A stretch of DNA of 64,000 nt from Ricinus communis (GCF_019578655.1 NC_063256.1:15882916-15946915), one strand, 5' to 3'; positions 32,301 to 47,500 are shown, counted from the stretch's first letter. Notes: generated by a model from the sequence alone, not told the origin. A program made the numbers and translations.

Positions 32301-35300
32301 TTTACAGAGTTATTTTCTTATATCGATAAATATACCCCTTTTACAAGGTTGTTTTCTCATGTCATAAAATTAACCCATTACGGGTTATTTTCTCCGATTG
32401 ATAAATATCCCCGTATTACGGGGTTGTTCTCTCATATTAAAAGATTTACCCCTTCTAGAAGGTTGTTTTCTCAGACTCGCAGTTACACTACTTTTACGAG
32501 GTTATTTTTTGAGATTCATAAATATACACGTTTATTTTCTTATATTGATAAATATACCACTTTTACGAGGTCGTTTTCTCATATTAAATTAATAGCACTA
32601 TTATGGGGTAGTTTTATCAAATTCATAAATATACATGTTTTACAGGGTTATTCTCTTATATTGATAAATATACCCCTTTTACGAGGTTGTTTTTTCATAT
32701 TATAAAATTAACCCATTTAATGGGTTATTTTCTCATACTCATAAATATACCAAAATTACAGGTTTATTTTCGTCGATTGATAAAATATCCTTGTATTACG
32801 AGGTTGTTTTCTCATATTAAAAAATTTACAACTTTTACGAGGTTGTTTTCTCATACTCGCAATTACACTACCTTTATGGGGTTGTTTTCTCAAATTCATA
32901 AATACACACGTATTACGGGATTATTTTCTTATATTGATAATTATACCACTTTAACGGGGTAGTTTTCTCATATTAAATTATTGGCACTATTATGGGGTTG
33001 TTTTGTCCAATTCATAAATTTACATGTTTTACGGGATTATTTTCATATATCGACAAATATACCCCTTTTACGGGGTAGTTTTCTCATACTCTAAAACTAA
33101 CCTGTTTAAGAGGTTGTTTTTCTATACTCACAAATATACCAAAATTATGGGGTTATTTTAACCGATTGATAAATACTCTCGCTTTACGGGGTTATTTTCT
33201 AATTTTTATAAATATACCCCTCTTACGGGATTATTTTCTCATATTAAAAAATTTATCCCTCCTACGAGGCTGTTTTTTTAGACTCGCAATTACACTACTC
33301 TTATTGGGTTGTTTTCTCAGATTCATAAATATGCACATTTGATGGGGTTATTTTCTTATATTGATAAATTTAACACTTTTACGGGGTCATTTTCTCATAT
33401 TAAATTATTAGCACTATTATGGGATTGTTTTCTCAAATTTATAAATATAAACCTTTTACGGAGTTATTATCTTATATCGATAAATATACCCCTTTTTCGG
33501 GGTTGTTTTCTCATGTCACAAAATTTAGCCTTTTAAGGGGTTGTTTTCTCATACTCACAAATATACCAAAATTATGGGGTTATTTTCTCATATTGATAAA
33601 TATCCCCGTATTATGGGATTGTTTTCTAACATTAAAAAATTCTCCCCTTCTTCGAGGCTGTTTTCTTAGACTTGCTGTTACAATACTTTTACGGGTTTAC
33701 AAGGTTAATTTCTTATATTGAAAATCATACCAATTTTACGGGGTCGTTATCTCATATTATATTATTAGTACTACTATGGGGTTATTCTGTCAAATTCATA
33801 AATTTAAACGTTTTACGAGATTATTTTCTTATATCGACAAATATACCCCTTTTACGGGGTTGTTTGCTCATACTCTAAAATTAACCCATTTAAGGGGTTG
33901 TTTTCCCATACTCATAAATATTCCAAAATTACGGGGTTGTTTAAGCCAATTGATAAATATTCCCGTACTACGGGGTTGTTTACTCATATTAAGAAATTTA
34001 CCCCTTCTACAAGGTTGTTTTCTCATACTCGCAATTACACTACTTTTACGGGGTTGTTCTCTCAGATTCATAAATATACACGTTTTACAGAGTTATTTTC
34101 TTATATTCATAATTATACCACTTTTACGGGGTCATTTTCTCAAATTAAAATATTAGCACCATTATAGGGTTGTTTTGTCAAATTCATAAATTTACACGTT
34201 TTACGGGGTTATTTTCCTATATCGACAAATATACCCCTTTTACGGGGTTGTTTTCTCATACTCTAAAATTAATCCATTTAAGGGGGGTTGTTTTCCCATA
34301 CTCACAAATATACCACAATTACAGGGTTATTTTTTCCAATTGATAAATATTCCCGTACTACGGGGTTGTTTACTCATATTAAGAAATTTACCCCTTCTAC
34401 AAGGTTGTTTTCTCAGACTCGCAATTACACTACTTTTACGGGGTTATTTTCTCAGATTCATAAATATACACGTCTTACGGAGTTATTTTCTAATATTGAT
34501 AATTATACAACTTTTACGGGGTCATTTTCTTACATTAAATTATTAGCACTATTATGGAGTTGTTTTGTCCAATTCATAAATTTACATTTTTTACGGGGTT
34601 ATTTTCTTATATCGACAAATGTACCTCTTTTACGGGGTTGTTTTCTCTTACTCTAAAACTAGCCCATTTAAGGGGTGTTTTCCCATACTCTCAAATATAC
34701 CAAAATTATAGGGTTATTCTTACCGATTGATAAATACCCCCGTATTATTGGTTTGTTTTCTAATTCTTATAAATATACCCCTCTTACGGGGTTGGTTTCT
34801 CATATTAAAAAATTTATTCCTTCTACGAGGCTGATTTCTCAGACTCGCAATGACACTACTTTTACGGGGTTGTTTTCTGAGATTCGTAAATATACACATT
34901 TTATGGGTCTGTTTTTTGAGATTCTTATATTGATAAATATACCACTTTTACTGGATTATTTTCTTATATTAAATTATTAGCACTATTATAGGATTGTTTT
35001 GTCAAATTCATATATACACGTTTTACGGAGTTATTTTTTTATATCGATAAATATACCCCTTTTACGGGGTTGTTTTCTCATGTCATAAAATTAACCCATT
35101 TAAGCGGTTGTTTTCTCATACTCACAAATATACCAAAATTACGGGGTTAGTTTCTCCGATCGATACATATTCCCGTATTACAGGGTTGTTTTCTCATATT
35201 AAAAGATTTACCCCTTCTACGAGGCTGTTTTCTCAGACTCGCAATGACACTACTTTTACTAGATTATTTTTTGAGATTCTTAAATATACACGTTTTACGA

Positions 35301-35563
35301 GATTATTTTTTTTATTGATAATATACCACTTTTACGGGATCGTTTTCTCATATTAAATTATTAGCACTATTATAGCGCTGTTTTGTCAAATTTAGAAATA
35401 TACACATTTTACGGGGTTATTTTCTTATATCGACAAATATACCCCTTTTATTGGGTTATTTTCTCATGTCATAAAAATTAACCCATTTAAGAGGTTGTTT
35501 TCTCATACTCACAAATATACCAAAATTACGAGGTTATTTTCTCCGATCAATAAATATCCCCGT
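29343..35563 (-). repeat. 39-bp satellite array, block C1 (C-rich strand on -)
   Basis: The same subunit family, reverse-complemented (units read ACGGGGTTGTTTTCTCAT on +). Successive AAATTATTAGCACTATTATG landmarks (subunit 3) lie about 376-430 bp apart, showing both 10- and 11-subunit HORs. The HORs near 33.88 and 34.27 kb share rare variants (TTCCCGTACTACGGGG, GTTTACTCATATTAAG) and are recent tandem copies. The block ends at the LTR-B insertion. Many + strand open frames of 60-180 codons in all three frames are repeat by-products. Confidence 0.95.
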
Positions 35564-38503
35564 TGTAATACCCGAGTTTTTCTTTTAATAATAATAATAT
35601 TAGTAATAGTTAATAAATGAGTTTTTATTTAAATTCATTTTACTTTATTTTTATTTGATTTAATTGGAATGATTTAAATAGAATTTTAATACTAGACAAC
35701 ATAAGGGAGTTATTGTATATCTATTTTGTTTGATTTTTAAGAAATTAGTTAAAGTAAATTCTTTGGAAAATGGATTATATTTTCGGTCATTCAATTTTGC
35801 ACAATATGAATGTATAAATTAATCTTTATATTTGAAAGTTATGAAAGAATTAGTAAAGAATATTTTATAAAGAATTATTGGGGAAATGATATTTTAATTA
35901 GCTAATGGTGTTAATTTTTAATTGGAAAATATTTAGCAAATTGATTAATTAAATTAATTGTATGGTAGGATTAAATTGAAAATTTATCTTGGAATAAGGA
36001 TTTACAATATAATTTTATTAATATGGGGTTTTAAGGAAAATTTGTATGGTTGGTATTTTTATAATTAAATGTGTCGGTAAGGGTATTTTGGTAATTTCAC
36101 TTTTAAATCAAGGGTAAATAAGTAATTCCATATTATCAATAATTCTAATATCGCCCAAATTAAATAGTTAGGGGCTTAATTGAAAAGCTAAAGAAAAGTT
36201 AAAGGGGTTAATCGAAAATTTTGGAGGGCGAAATTGTTAGTAATTATAAAAGTTTGGGGACTAAATGGTAAAGAAGAAAAGTTCAAGGACCAAAAATCGA
36301 TATAGAGAAGAAAGAAAAGAAAAGGAAAGAAAGAGAAGAAGAAGATGGCATCGTGCATATCGGCAAGAAGAGGAAGTGTGTCGTGTTGCCGTCCGTGGCC
36401 GGTCGAGTGTGGTGGCGACGGCCAAAGGTGCAATGGAGGCCATGACGGCACAAGCGTGGAAGAACACGAGGGAAGGCAGCGGCTGTCGACACCATTCCGA
36501 ACGTTTCCGGCGGCCAATAGAGGCGTTTTTAGTCTCTTTTTGACCGATGAGTTGAGAGCTTCCATTTGGGAGTTGCGGGGTAGGCTTTGGTGGCTAGAGG
36601 AAGGAGTTTCGGTGAGGTGAAGGCAGTCAAAATTTTAGGCTTTACCGGCGAGTTCCAGCGAGCTTTGGCTGATCGGAGGACATATTCAGACTCTCCTTAA
36701 CTCAAGCTTTCCAATGGCACTGGTTTTGTGGCGATCGGACTCCGTTTGAAAATAGACGGCCGAGATCATCTGTAAATCTCTCAGGATGATCGGGGGTTGG
36801 ATCGAAAGATCAGAAGCTAAGATAGTCATCAGCGCGTTGTTTCGAGTCCGTTCATGCGTTCGGATTATCGATCAGACTCCGGCGGCTGGAGGGGAGTAGA
36901 CCGAGCGATCAAGCGTCTCGGTAATTCTCTGGCCTGTTGATTTTAGAATTCATTGATAAAATTTATGTGTTTAATTGTTGTGTTAAATTTTAGAAAATTT
37001 ATGTGAGGTTTATTAGTTAAAATATATAATTTATCGGACTATCTGCCTTTAATCATGATTTGTGATGTGTTGTGGAGTCAGGAAAACTAGTGAAGTCTTG
37101 GGGACCCAACTCCCGTTAAAATAAATTGTTGAAATATTTGAAGTGTTTTCTGGCAGGTCGTGGACCCATTATACGGGGGGTAAATGTCTGTAATTAAGGG
37201 GAGGTTCTGCCAAATTTTCGGTAGGATTCTTCCGAGTCGAGATTCTTAGACAGTCAGTCCTAGGAGTCTAGACCTAGGGTTAATTGTCAAATGTTTCAAT
37301 GTTATTGATTAAATTGTTTTCCGTGATTAGATAATCCGTCAGTTCGGCTCGCTCCACCCGAGGCATCAGAGCAGAGGTAGGAGATTGTCAGGTCTGTGAG
37401 TTAAAGTCATATATATGTTCACCTATCATGCTAAGATTTTTACGTGATAGTTTTGATTAAATAATTTAAAATTTTAATTATTTATTTAATCACTATTCAT
37501 ATATGTTTCATTTACTGCATTATGGTTTTGTGTTTTCATGTTGACTCGGGATGAGACGACTGTAGAACATGCTATTTGATGAGTTGCATCAGGACCGTGT
37601 GCGCACCATTAGAAATCTGAGACAAATAGTAGAAAGGGGAAATTTAAAAGGGTAAAGTTAGGACTTGCCCTGATCGAGCATTGCTCTATGGGCTGAGTAG
37701 AGTGAGTTTGCTGGAGTTAAGGTCCTTGGTCGAGGATTGCTCTTTGGGCACCGGCTTATTTGAAAACCTAAATGACCAGACTAGAGTTAAGGACCCAGGT
37801 CGACCTTCGCTCTCTTGGCGCCAGTCTTATTGGAGTAAGAGAGCCAAAAGGCTAAGACTAATAGTGTGACCGGACTGGAGTTAAGGACCCTGGTCGAGCT
37901 TCGCTCTTTGGGCGCCAGTTCTGTTAGAATGAGAGAGTCGAGATGTTAGTGTTGGGATCAGGGTTCTATGAGGTACTCCGTCCCGTGGTATAAAATAAAA
38001 GTTTATTTTATTTTATTTTGCAGAAGCATAGCATGACATGTATTTTTATTTTTAATTAAGTAAATATTTTATTGAAGTGTTTATATTCGTTTATGGGATA
38101 TATGATTCTAACTCACTCTCGAGACTGACAGTATCATTTTCACTGTTTTTTAGGTGATTGTTAGTCTTCCCGCAGTTCTTATCTAGCAACCCGACTCCTT
38201 CATCATCGGGTTGATGTAATTGATTTTGGTATGTTTGACTTGTAAAATTTTAGATTCTATAGAAATTTTAGACTTATCAATTGTAATTTTATGTAAATTT
38301 GGGTCTTGTCAAATTATGTTGGCAGACCGAATTAAATATGTAGAAGTTGATGGTTAAGGTTAATTGTGAACTAGTGCTTTGGATTGAGTCCGAATTTTAA
38401 CTTGATTGAGTTAGTGAATAGTCAGGCTTACTACGGGATTTGGTGGCCTTAAGCCTACCCATTCCCTAATGCCAGTCACGGGCCCATAGATCGGGTCGTC
38501 ACA
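35564..38503 (+). mobile_element. Solo LTR, family LTR-B, inserted in the satellite
   Basis: A 2940-bp segment from TGTAATACCC to GGGTCGTCACA, flanked by CCCGT (35559-35563) and CCTGT (38504-38508), a 5-bp duplication with one transition. Removing the element and one flank restores the canonical subunit 9 (ATCCCCGTATTACGGGG). It is homologous over its length to 22248-25320, with indels. There is no internal coding region; frames at 36188-36620 are not conserved with the other copy. Confidence 0.93.
37660..37935 (+). repeat. GGTCGAGC subrepeats in LTR-B copy at 35564
   Basis: About four degenerate copies of the same subrepeat as at 24340-24715 (near 37668, 37727, 37795, 37888), with GGCGCCAGT in later units. 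Copy number differs from the 22248 copy, so this cluster expands and contracts. Confidence 0.8.
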
Positions 38504-41500
38504 CCTGTATTACGGGGTTTTTTTCTCATATTAAAAAATTTACCCCTTCTACGAGCCTGTTTTCTTAGACTCGCAGTTCCACTACTTTTACGGCGTTGTT
38601 TTCTCAGATTCATAAATATACACATTTTACAGGGTTATTTTCTTATGTTAATAATTATATCACTTTTACGGGGTCGTTTTCTCATATTAAATTATTAGCA
38701 CTATTATGGGGTTGTTTTGTCAAATTTAAAAATTTATACGTTTTATGGGGTTATTTTCTTATATCGATAAATATACCGCTTTTACAGGGTTGTTTTCTCA
38801 TACTCTAAAATTAACCCATTTAAGGGGATGTTTTTCCATACTTACAAATATACCAAAATTATGGGGTTATTTTCTCCGATTGATAAATATCCCCGTATTG
38901 CGGGGTTGTTTTCTAATATTAAAAAACTTACCCCTTCTACGAGGCTGTTTTCTCACACTCGCAGTTACATTACATTATGGGGTTATTTTCTCATATTCAT
39001 AAATATACACGTTTTACAGGGTTATTTTCTTATATTGATAATTATACCAATTTTACGGGGTCGTTTTCTCATATTATATTATTAGCAATACTATGGGGTT
39101 GTTCTGTCAAATTCATAAATTTAAATATTTTACGGAGTTATTTTCTTATATCGACAAAATACCCCTTTTACGGGGTTGTTCTCTCATAATCTAAAATTAA
39201 CCCATTTAAGGGGTTTGTTTTCCTATATTCACAAATATACAAAAACTACGGGGTTATTTTGTCCAATTAATAAATATTCCCGTACTACGGCATTGTTTTC
39301 TCATATTAAGAAATTTACCCCTTCTACGAGGCTATTTTCTTAGACTCGCAATTACACTACTTTTACGGGGTTGTTTTCTCAGATTCATAAATATACACAT
39401 TTCATAGGGTTATTTTTTTATATTGATAAATATACCACTTTTACGGGGTCATTTTCTTATATTAAATTATTAGCATTATTATAGTGTTGTTTTGTCAAAT
39501 TCATATATATTACACGTTTTGCAGAGTTATTTTCTTATATCGATAAATATACTCCTTTTACGGGGTTGTTTTCTCATGTTATAAAATTAACCCATTTAAA
39601 GGGTTGTTTTCTCATACTAAAAAATATACAAAAATTACGGGGTTATTTTCTCTGATCGATAAATATCCCCGTATTATGGGGTTGTTTTATCATATTAAAA
39701 GATTTACCCCTTCTACCAGGCTGTTTTCTCAGACTCGCAATGACAGTACTTTTACGGGGTTATTTTCTGAGGTTCATAAATATATAGGTTTTGCGGAGAT
39801 ATTTTCTTATATTGATAATTATACAATTTTTACGGGGTCGTTTTCTCATATTAAATTATTAGCACTATTATAGGGTTGTTTTGTCAAAGTCAGAAATATA
39901 CACATTTTACGAGTTTATTTTCTTATATCGACAAATATACCTCTTTTACGGCGTTGTTTTCTCATATTATAAAATTAAACCATTTAAGGGGTTGTTTTCT
40001 CATACTCACAAATATACCAAAATTACGGGGTTATTTTCTCTGATTGATAAATATCCCTGTATTACGGGGTTGTTTTCTCATATTAAAAAATTTACCCCTT
40101 CTTCAAGGATGTTTTCTCATACCCACAATTACACTACTTTTACGGGGTTGTTTTCTCAGATTCATAAATATACACGTTTTATGGGGTTATTTTCTTATGT
40201 TGATAATTATAGCACTTTTATGGAGTCATTTTCTCATATTAATTGATTGGCACTATTATGGGGTTTTTTGTCTAATTCATAAATCTACACTTTTTACGGG
40301 GTTATTTTCTTATATCGACAAATATATTGCTTTTACGGAGGGGTTTTCTCATACTCACAAATATATCAAAATTATGGGGTTATTTTCATCAATTGATAAA
40401 TACCCCCGTATTACGGGGTTGTTTTCTAATTTTTATAAATATACCCCTCTTACAGAGGTTGTTTTCTCATATTAAAAAATTTATCCCTTCTACGAGGCTG
40501 CTTTATCAGACTCGCACTTACACTACTTATACGGGGTTGTTTTCTCAGATTCATAAATATACACATTTTACGGGGTTATTTTCTTATATTGATAAATATA
40601 CCACTTTTAGGGGGTCATTTTCTCATATTAAATTTTTAACACTATTATGAGTTGTTTTCTCAAATTCATAAATATACAGGTTTTACAGGGTTATTTTCTT
40701 ATATCGACAAATATACGCCTTTCACGGTGTTGTTTTCTCATATTATAAAATTAACCCATTTAAGGGGTTGTTTTCTCATACTCACAAATATAATAAAATT
40801 ACGGGGTTATTTTCTCTGATTGATAAATATCCCCGTATTACGGGGTTGTTTTCTCATATTAAAGAATTTACCCCTTCTACGAGGCTGTTTTCATAGACTC
40901 GCAGGTCCACTACTTTTAAGGGGTTGTTTTCTTAGATTCATAAATATACAAGTTTTACGGGGTTATTTTCTTATGTTGATAATTACACCACTTTTACAGG
41001 GTCGTTTTCTCATATTAAATTATTAGCACTTATGGGTTGTTTATCAAATTCGTAAATTTACACATTTTACGGGGTTATTTTTTATATTGACAAATATACC
41101 GCTTTTACATGGTTGTTTTCTCATACTCTAAAATTAATCCATTTAAAGGGATGTTTTCCCATACTCACAAATATACCAAAATTACAGGGTTATTTTCTTC
41201 GATTGATAAATATCCCCATATTACTGAGTAGTTTTCTCAATATTAAAAAAATTTACCCCTTCTACGAGGCTTTTTCTCAAACTCGCAATTACACTACTTT
41301 TATGGGGTTGTTTTCTCATATTCATAAATATACACGTTTTACGGGGTTACTTTCTTATATTGATAATTAGAACACTTTTACGAGGTCGTTTTCTCATATT
41401 ATATTAATAGCACTACTATGGGATTGTTCTGTTAAATTTATAAATTTACACGTTTTACGGAGTTATTTTCTTATATCGACAAATATGTCCCTTTTATGGG

Positions 41501-44500
41501 GTTGTTTTTTCATACTCTAAAATTAACCCATTTAAGGGGTTGTTTTTCCATACTCACAAATATAACAAAAGTACGGGGTTATTTTCTCTGATTGATAGAT
41601 ATCCCTATATTACGGGGTTGTTTTCTCATATAAAAAAAATTACTCCTTCTACGAGGCTATTTTCTAAGACTCGCAATTACACTACTTTTACGGGGTTGTT
41701 TTCTCAGATTCATAAATATACATGCTTTACGTGGTTATTTTCATATATTAATAAATACAAGACTTTTACAAGGTCGTTTTCTCATTTTAAATTATTAGCA
41801 CAATTATAGGGTTGTTTTGTCAAATTCATAAATTTACACGTTTTACGGGGTTATTTTCCTATATCGACAAATATACCCTTTTACGGGGTTGTTTCCTTAT
41901 ACTCTAACATTAACCCATTTAAGGGGGTTGTTTTCCCATACTCACAAATATATAAAAAATACGAGGTTATATTTTCTAATTGATAAATATTCCTGTACTA
42001 TGGGATCGTTTTCTCATATTAAGAGATTTACCCCATCTACGAGGCTGTTTTCTCAAACTCGCAATTACACTACTTTTATAGGGTTGTTTTCTCAGATTCA
42101 TAAATACATACTTCTTATGGAATTATTTTCTTATATTGATAAATATACCACTTTTACGGGGTCGTTTTCTCATTTTAAATTATTAGCACTATTATGGGGT
42201 TGTTTTGTCAAATTCATAAATTTACACGTTTTACAGGGTTATTTTCTTATATCGACAAATATAGCTCTTTTACGGGGTTGTTTTCTCATACTCTAAAATT
42301 AACCAATTTAAGGGGTTGTTTTTCCATACTCACAAATATACGAGGTTATTTTCTCCGATTGACAAATATCCCATATTAGGGGTTGTTTTCTAATATTTAT
42401 AAATTTGTCATTCTTACGGGGTTGTTTTCTCATATTTTAAAATTTACCCCTTCTACGGGGCTGTTTTCTCAGACTCGTGATTACACTACTTTTACACGGT
42501 TGTTTTATCAGATTCATAAATATACACGTTTTACTTGTTATTTTCTTATATTGAGCATTATACCACTTTTACGGGGTCGTTTTCTCATATTAAATTATTA
42601 GCACTTTTATGAGGTTGTTTTGTTAAATTCAGAAATACACACATTTTACGGTGTTATTTTCTTATATCGACAAATATACCCCTTTTACGGAGTTGTTTTT
42701 ACATATCGGGTTGTTTTCTCATACTCACAAATATACAAAAATTACGGGGTTATTTTCTTCGATTGATAAATATCCCCATATTACGGGGTTGTTTTCTCAT
42801 ATTAAAAAATTTACCCCTTCTATGAGGCTGTTTTCTCAGACTCGCATTTACACTACTTTTACGGGGTTGTTTTCTCAGATTCATAAATATATACGTTTTA
42901 CAGAAATATTTTCTTATATTGATAAACATACCATTTTTACGGGGTCGTTTCCTCATTTAAAATTATTAGCACTATTATGGGGTTGGTTTGTCAAATTCAC
43001 AAATATACAAGTTTTAGAGGGTTATTTTCTTTTATTGACAAATATACCTCTTTTACGGGGTTGTTTTCTCATACTCTAAAATTAACTAATTTAAGGGGTT
43101 ATTTTTCCATACGTGAATATACCAAGATTACGGGGTTATTTTCTCTGATTGATAAATATATCCCTCTTGCAGGATTGTTTTCTCATATGTAAAAATTTAC
43201 CCCTTCTGCGAGTCTATTTTCTCAGACTCGCAATTAAACTACTTTTATGGGGTTATTTTCTCAGATTCATAAGTATATACGTTTTACGGGATTATTTTCT
43301 TATATTGATAAATATACCACTTTTACGATGTCGTTTTCTCATATTAAATTATTAGCACTATTATGGTGTTGTTTTGTCAAATTCATAAATATAGACGTTT
43401 ACGGGGTTATTTTCTTATATTGAAAAATATACCCTTTTTACAGGATTGTTTTCTCATTTTATAAACTTAACCAATTTGAGGGATTGTTTTCTCACTCACA
43501 AATATCCCAAAATTATGGGGTTATTGATAAATATCCCCGTATTACAGGGTTGTTTTCTCATATTAAAAAATTTACCTTTTGAAGCTGTTTTCTCAAACTC
43601 GCAATTACACTACTTTTACGGGGTTGTTCTCTCAGATTCATTAACATACATGTTTTATAGGATTGTTTTCTTATATTCAGAAATATACCACTTTTACAGG
43701 ATCGTTTTCTCATATTAGATTATTAGCACTATTATGGGGTTATTTTATCAAATTCATAAATATACACGTTTTACGGGGTTATTTTCTTATATCGACAAAT
43801 ATACCTCTTTTACAGGGTTGTTTTCTCATATTTTAAATTTATTCCATTTAAGGGTTGTTTTCTCATACTCACAAATATACCAAAATTAGTGGTTATTTTC
43901 TCATATTGATAAATACCCCCGTATTATGAGGTTGTTTTCTCATATTGTAAAATTTACCCCTTCCACGAGGCTGTTTTCTCAGACTCGCAATTATATTACT
44001 TTTACGAGGTTGTTTACTCAGATTCATAAATATACACGTTTTATGGGGTTATTTTCTTATATTGATAAATACACCACTTTTACGAGATCGTTTTCTCATA
44101 TTAAATTATTAGCACTATTATAGGGTTGTTTTGTCAAATTCATAAATATGCACGTTTTACGAGATTATTTTCTTATATAAAAAAATATGTCCCTTTTATG
44201 GGGTTGTTTTCTCATATTATAAAATTAACCCATTTAAGGGGTTGTTTTCTCATACTCACAAATATACCAAACTATGGGGTTATCTTCTCCGATTGATAAA
44301 TATCCCCGTATTACGGGGTTGTTTTCTTATATTATAAAATCTACCTCTTCTACGAGCCTGTTTTCTAAGACTCACAATTACACTACTTTTATGGTGTAGT
44401 TTTCTCAGTCTCATAAATATACATATTTTACGGGGTTATTTTCTTATATTGATAAATATACCACTTTTACGGGGTCATTTTCTCACATTAAATTATTAGC

Positions 44501-47500
44501 ACTATTATGCGATTGTTTGGTCAAATTCATAACTATACACGTTTTACGAAATTATTTTCTTATATCGACAAATATACCCCTTTTATAGGGTTGTTTTGTC
44601 ATATTCTAAATTTAACCAATTTCTGGGGTTGTTTTCTCATACTCACAAATATACCAAAATTACGTGGTTATTTTATCCTATTTATAAATATCCTCGTATT
44701 ACAACGTTATTTACCAATATTTATAAATATACCCGACTTACGGGTTTGTTTTCTCATATTAAAAAATTTATCCCTTCTACGAGGTTATTTTCTAAGACTT
44801 ACAATTACACTACTTTTGCGGGGTTGTTTTCTCACATTCATAAATATACATGCTTTACGGGGTTATTTTCTTATATTGATAAATATACCACTTTTATAGG
44901 GTTGTTTTCTCATATTAAATTATTAGCACTATTATGGGGTTTGTTTTCTCAAATTCATAAATATACACGTTTGATGGGGTTATTTTCTTATATCGACAAA
45001 TATACCCCCTTTTATTGGATTGGTTTCTCAAACTCTAAAATTAACACATTTAAGGGGTTGTTTTCTCATATTCATAAATATACAAAAATTAGGGGTTGTT
45101 TTCTTCGATTAATAAATATCATCGTATTACGGTGTTGTTTTCTCATATTATGAAATTTACCCCTTCTACGAGGCTATTGTCTCAGACTCGCCATACACTA
45201 CTTTTACGGGGTTGTTTTCTCATATTCATAAATATAAACATTATACGAGGTTATTTCCTTATATTAATAATTATACCACTTTTACGTAGTCGTTTTCTCC
45301 TATTAAATTATTAGCACTATGATAGGGTTGTTTTCTCAAATTCATTAATATACACGTTTTACGGGGTTATTTTCTTGTATCGATAAATATACCCCTTTTA
45401 TGGGATTGTTTTCTCATATTTTAAAATTAACACATTTAAGGGGTTGTTTCCTCATACTCACAAATATACCAAAATTAGATGGTTATTTTCTCCGATAGAT
45501 AAATATCCCCGTATTACGGAGTTATTTTCTCATATTATAAAATTTTCCTCTTCAACGAGGCTGTTGTCTGAGACTCGCAATTACAATACTTTTACGGGGT
45601 TGTTTTCTCATATTCATAAATATAAAGTTTTTACGGGGTTATTTTCTTATATTGATAAGTATACCAATTTTACGGGATCATTTTATCATATTAAATTATT
45701 AGCACTATTATGGGGTTGTTTTCTCAAATTCATTAATATACACGTTTTATGAGGTTATTCTTTTATATTGACAAATATACCCCTTTTATGGGGTTGTTTT
45801 CTCATATTACAAAATTAACCCATTTAAGGGGTTTTTTTTTTTTCTCATACTCACAACTAAATCAAAATTACGGGGTTATTTTCTCCGATTGATAAATATC
45901 CCTATATCACGGGGTTGTTTTCTCAAATTATAAAATTCATACCTTCAATGAGGCTTTTTTCTCATACTCACAATTACACTACTTTTACGAGGTTGTTTTC
46001 TAAGATTCATAAATATACACATTTTATGGGGTTATTTTCTTATATTGATAAATACACCATTTTTTTTACGGGGTCGTTTTCTCCTATTAAATTATTAGCA
46101 CTATTATGGGGTTGTTCGGTCAAATTCATAAATATACATGTTTTACGGGGTTATTTTCTTATATAGATAAATTTACCACTTTTACGGGATTGTTTTATCA
46201 TATTATAAAATTGACCCATTTAAGGGGTTGTTTTCTCGTACTCACGAATATAGAAAAATTACGGAGTTATTTTCTCGGACTGATAAAAACAGTCGTTTTA
46301 CGGGGTTGATTTGTCATATTACAAAACTTACCACTTTTACGAGGTTGTTTACTCAAACTCGCAATTACACTACTTTTACTGGCTCATTTTCTCATATTCA
46401 TAAATATGCACGTTTTACGGTGTTATTTCTTATAATGATAAATATACCACTTTTACGGGATCGTTTTCTCATAATAAATTTTTAGCATTATTATAGGGTT
46501 GTTTTGTCAAATTCATAAATATAGACGTTTTACGGGGTTATTTTCTTTTATCGATAAATATACCCCTTTTACGGGGTTGTTTTCTCATATTATAAAATTA
46601 ACCCATTTAAGGGGTTGTTTTCTCATACTCACAAATATACCAAAATTACGGCGTTATTTTCTTTGATTGATAAATATCCCCGCATCACGGGGTTATTTTC
46701 TCATATTAAAAAATTTACCCCTTCTACGAGGCAGTTTTCTCAGACTCGCAATTACTCTACTTTTACGGGGTTGTTTTCTGAGACTCATAAATATACATGT
46801 TTTACGAGGTTATTTTCTTATATTGATAAATATACTGCTTTTACGGGTCGTTTTCTCATATTAAATTATTAACACTATTACGGGGTTGTTTCTTAAATTT
46901 TATAAATTCACATGTTTGATGGGGTTATTTTCCTGTATCGACAAATATACCCCTTTTACGGGGTTGTTTTCTCATACACTAAAATTAACCCATTTAAGGG
47001 TTCTTTTCTCATACTCACAAATATATCAAAATTACGGGCTTATTTTCTCCGATTGATAAATATCTCCGTATTACGGGGTTGTTCTCTAATATTTATAAAT
47101 ATATCACTCTTACGGGGTAGTTTTTTCTTATTAAAAGATTTACCTCTTCTACGAGGCTGTTTTCTCAGACTCGCAATTACACTACTTTTACGGGGTTGTT
47201 TTCTCAGATTCATAAATATATACGTTTTACGGGGTTATTTTCTCCGATTGATAAATATACCCGTATTACGGGGTTGATTTGTCATATTACAAAACTTACC
47301 CCTTTTACGAGGCTGTTTTCTCACACTCGTAATTACACTACTTTTAAGGGGTTATTTTCTCAGATTCATAAATATACATGTTTTATGGGGTTATTTTCTT
47401 ATATTGATAAATACACCACTTTTACGAAGCCGTTTTCTCATATTAAATTATTAGCACTATTATGGGGTTGTTTTGTTAAATTCATAAATAAACATATTTT

